Source of the DNA: Stutzerimonas kirkiae
GTDB lineage: Bacteria; Pseudomonadota; Gammaproteobacteria; Pseudomonadales; Pseudomonadaceae
Length of the DNA stretch: 64,000 bases
Assembly: GCF_004327335.1 (NCBI RefSeq)
Contig: NZ_QJUO01000004.1
Location: 1 to 64,000 of the forward strand
Reading direction: 5' to 3'
Shown here piece by piece: positions 62,617 to 64,000 of this stretch (position 1 is the first letter of the stretch; every line of letters begins with the position of its first letter). A model generated the notes under the pieces. It saw only the letters and a program-made list of their open reading frames with translations. It did no database searches and was not told the origin of the DNA. The translations under genes and the position numbers were made by a program.

Positions 62617-63690
62617 ATGGCCATGATGAAAGCCGCTGTCTTCGTCGAACCCGGTCGTATCGAACTGCAGGACAAGCGCATCCCGGACATCGGACCGAAT
62701 GACGCGCTGGTGCGTATCACCACCACCACCATCTGCGGCACCGACGTACACATACTCAAGGGGGAATACCCGGTCGCCACCGGCCTGACCATCGGTCACG
62801 AGCCGGTCGGCATCATCGAAAAACTCGGCAGCAACGTACAGGGCTACCAGGAAGGCCAGCGCGTCATCGCTGGCGCCATCTGCCCCAGCTTCACCTCCTA
62901 CGCCTGCCAGGACGGCGTTTCATCCCAGGACGGCGGTTGCAGTTGCCACGGCTACAAGCCCATGGGTGGCTGGCGCCTCGGCAACACCATCGACGGGACC
63001 CAGGCCGAATACGTGCTGGTGCCCGATGCCCAGGCCAACCTGGCGCCAGTGCCTGACGGCCTGAGCGACGAGCAGGTGCTGATGTGCCCGGATATCATGT
63101 CCACCGGTTTCGTCGGTGCGGAAGCGGCCAATATCAGGATCGGCGACATCGTCGTCATCTTCGCCCAGGGGCCCATCGGCCTGTGCGCCACCGCGGGTGC
63201 CAAGCTGCGCGGCGCCAGCACCATCATCGCGGTGGACGGCGTCGACTCGCGCCTGGAGATCGCCCGCAACCTGGGCGCCGATGTCACCCTGAACTTCAGG
63301 AACGTCGACGTGGTGGATGAAATCCTCAAGCTCACCGGCGGGCGCGGCGTGGATGTCGCCATCGAGGCCCTGGGCCTGCAATCCACCTTCGAGAGCGCCC
63401 TGCGGGTACTCAAGCCGGGCGGCACCCTGTCCAGCCTGGGCGTCTACTCCAGCGACCTGGTGCTGCCACTGGGCGCCATCCATGCCGGCCTGGGCGACAA
63501 CAAGATCATCACCTCGCTGTGCCCGGGCGGCAAGGAGCGCATGCGCCGCCTGCTCAATATCGTCGCCTCCGGGCGGATCGACCTGGCGCCGCTGGTCACC
63601 CATGAGTACAAGCTGGACAACATCGTCGATGCCTACGACCTGTTCGCCAACCAACGCGACGGGGTGCTGAAGGTAGCGATCAAGCCCTGA
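62617..63690 (+). CDS. Zinc-dependent NAD(P) alcohol dehydrogenase
   Basis: 357 aa MDR family. Catalytic zinc ligands in TTTTICGTDVHIL and LTIGHEPVGIIEKLG; nucleotide-binding VVIFAQGPIGLCATAGAKLR. The structural-zinc lobe is replaced by a Cys-containing loop (CPSFTSYACQDG, GGCSCHGYKPMGGWRLG), typical of the secondary-alcohol or formaldehyde/isopropanol dehydrogenase-like group. AAGGAGAGTGCTC precedes the ATG. Substrate unknown. A 7-bp tandem repeat begins right after its stop. Confidence 0.85.
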   Translation: MAMMKAAVFVEPGRIELQDKRIPDIGPNDALVRITTTTICGTDVHILKGEYPVATGLTIGHEPVGIIEKLGSNVQGYQEGQRVIAGAICPSFTSYACQDGVSSQDGGCSCHGYKPMGGWRLGNTIDGTQAEYVLVPDAQANLAPVPDGLSDEQVLMCPDIMSTGFVGAEAANIRIGDIVVIFAQGPIGLCATAGAKLRGASTIIAVDGVDSRLEIARNLGADVTLNFRNVDVVDEILKLTGGRGVDVAIEALGLQSTFESALRVLKPGGTLSSLGVYSSDLVLPLGAIHAGLGDNKIITSLCPGGKERMRRLLNIVASGRIDLAPLVTHEYKLDNIVDAYDLFANQRDGVLKVAIKP

Positions 63691-63692
63691 GG

Positions 63693-63817
63693 GCTTGAGG
63701 CTTGAGGCTTGAGGCTTGAGGCTTGAGGCTTGAGGCTTGAGGCTTGAGGCTTGAGGCTTGAGGCTTGAGGCTTGAGGCTTGAGGCTTGAGGCTTGAGGCT
63801 TGAGGCTTGAGGCTTGA
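63693..63817. repeat. Heptad microsatellite (GCTTGAG)17
   Basis: Seventeen perfect head-to-tail copies of GCTTGAG from 63693 to 63811, then a partial unit to 63817. It starts two bases after the alcohol dehydrogenase stop and lies between convergent genes. The unit resembles the GCTTGCA heptads of the hairpin repeats, but no complementary left arm is present. Downstream, CGTCCAGCCTCCAGCGCT at about 63857-63874 belongs to another palindrome family. Confidence 0.9.
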
Positions 63818-63890
63818 CAGTGTGCGCGCCAGCGCCAAAACCCTGTCAAGCGCTTTCGTCCAGCCTCCAGCGCTCTTACCGGCTCTTCCC

Positions 63891-64000
63891 TTACTCCCCT
63901 TCGCGATCGCGATAGCCCAGCAGGTAGAGGATGCCATCCAGCCCGAGGGTGGAGATGGCCTGCTTGGCCGATTGCTTGACCAGCGGCTTGGCGCGGAAGG
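63891..64000 (-). CDS. serB: 3' end of a probable phosphoserine phosphatase (partial)
   Basis: Only the last 36 codons are inside the window; the reading ends FRAKPLVKQSAKQAISTLGL then DGILYLLGYRDREGE. The VAFRAKPLV-like segment followed by a Leu-rich tail matches the C terminus of Pseudomonas SerB as I recall it (HAD motif IV lies upstream, outside the window). Name is tentative. Confidence 0.55.
   Translation of the reverse strand, partial: FRAKPLVKQSAKQAISTLGLDGILYLLGYRDREGE

Noticed and set aside
63693..63817. Heptad tandem repeat as a CRISPR or coding repeat
   Set aside because: Units are only 7 bp with no spacers, and the open frame through it (ASSLKPQ repeats) lies beyond the stop codons of both neighbours.

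Overview
The window is high-GC, densely coded chromosomal DNA from a gamma-proteobacterium, almost certainly Pseudomonas sensu lato near the P. aeruginosa lineage. This rests on recognised proteins and on gene orders I know from P. aeruginosa: pilU-pilT / yggS-proC-yggT-yggU-metX-metW-DUF4426-rdgB-hemW-DUF3392, and rpe-gph-trpE-trpGDC-vfr-OsmC. No rRNA or tRNA gene was seen.

Layout. 0-7.4 kb: a soluble chemoreceptor-like protein, an aldehyde dehydrogenase, a HAD hydrolase, an MHS-family transporter, a class I amidotransferase-like protein and an SMR exporter. 7.5-19.1 kb: a methylated-amine block on the minus strand (dmmABCD, amtB, mgsCBA, gmaS) with a divergent XRE-cupin regulator. 19.1-24.3 kb: IclR regulator, FAD oxidoreductase, LysE exporter, ClbS/DfsB protein and ABC-F ATPase. 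25.0-33.4 kb: purU-folD-mgdABCD followed by an IclR regulator and a GNAT enzyme. 33.7-39.7 kb: metY, a PAS-GGDEF-EAL protein, Aer, a Cro-like regulator and a TM2 protein. 39.8-50.2 kb: twitching motility and housekeeping genes, with a cas-less type I-F CRISPR array upstream of metX. 50.3-55.4 kb: a TonB receptor / FecR / ECF sigma set with an Rpn-type gene lodged inside. 55.5-61.7 kb: rpe, gph, a trp leader peptide, trpE, trpGDC and vfr. 61.7-64 kb: OsmC protein, zinc alcohol dehydrogenase and the 3' end of a probable serB.

How it works together. The two methylamine blocks form a complete dimethylamine/methylamine route. DmmABC oxidatively demethylates dimethylamine, with GcvT-like DmmD probably handling the one-carbon unit. 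GmaS makes gamma-glutamylmethylamide, MgsABC converts it to N-methylglutamate, MgdABCD oxidises that back to glutamate, and FolD plus PurU carry the one-carbon unit to formate. AmtB may import (methyl)ammonium. Upstream regions of dmm, gmaS and purU share a TTCCTgAAGGGAAA-like motif, and the XRE-cupin protein is the obvious candidate regulator.

The non-coding space is unusually rich in palindromic repeats: REP-like elements, a heptamer hairpin family, a GGTTGAGCGCAGCG hairpin family, and MITE-like elements with TGTTGACGTTTCG ends, one of them lying between pilT and pilU at the pilT stop codon.
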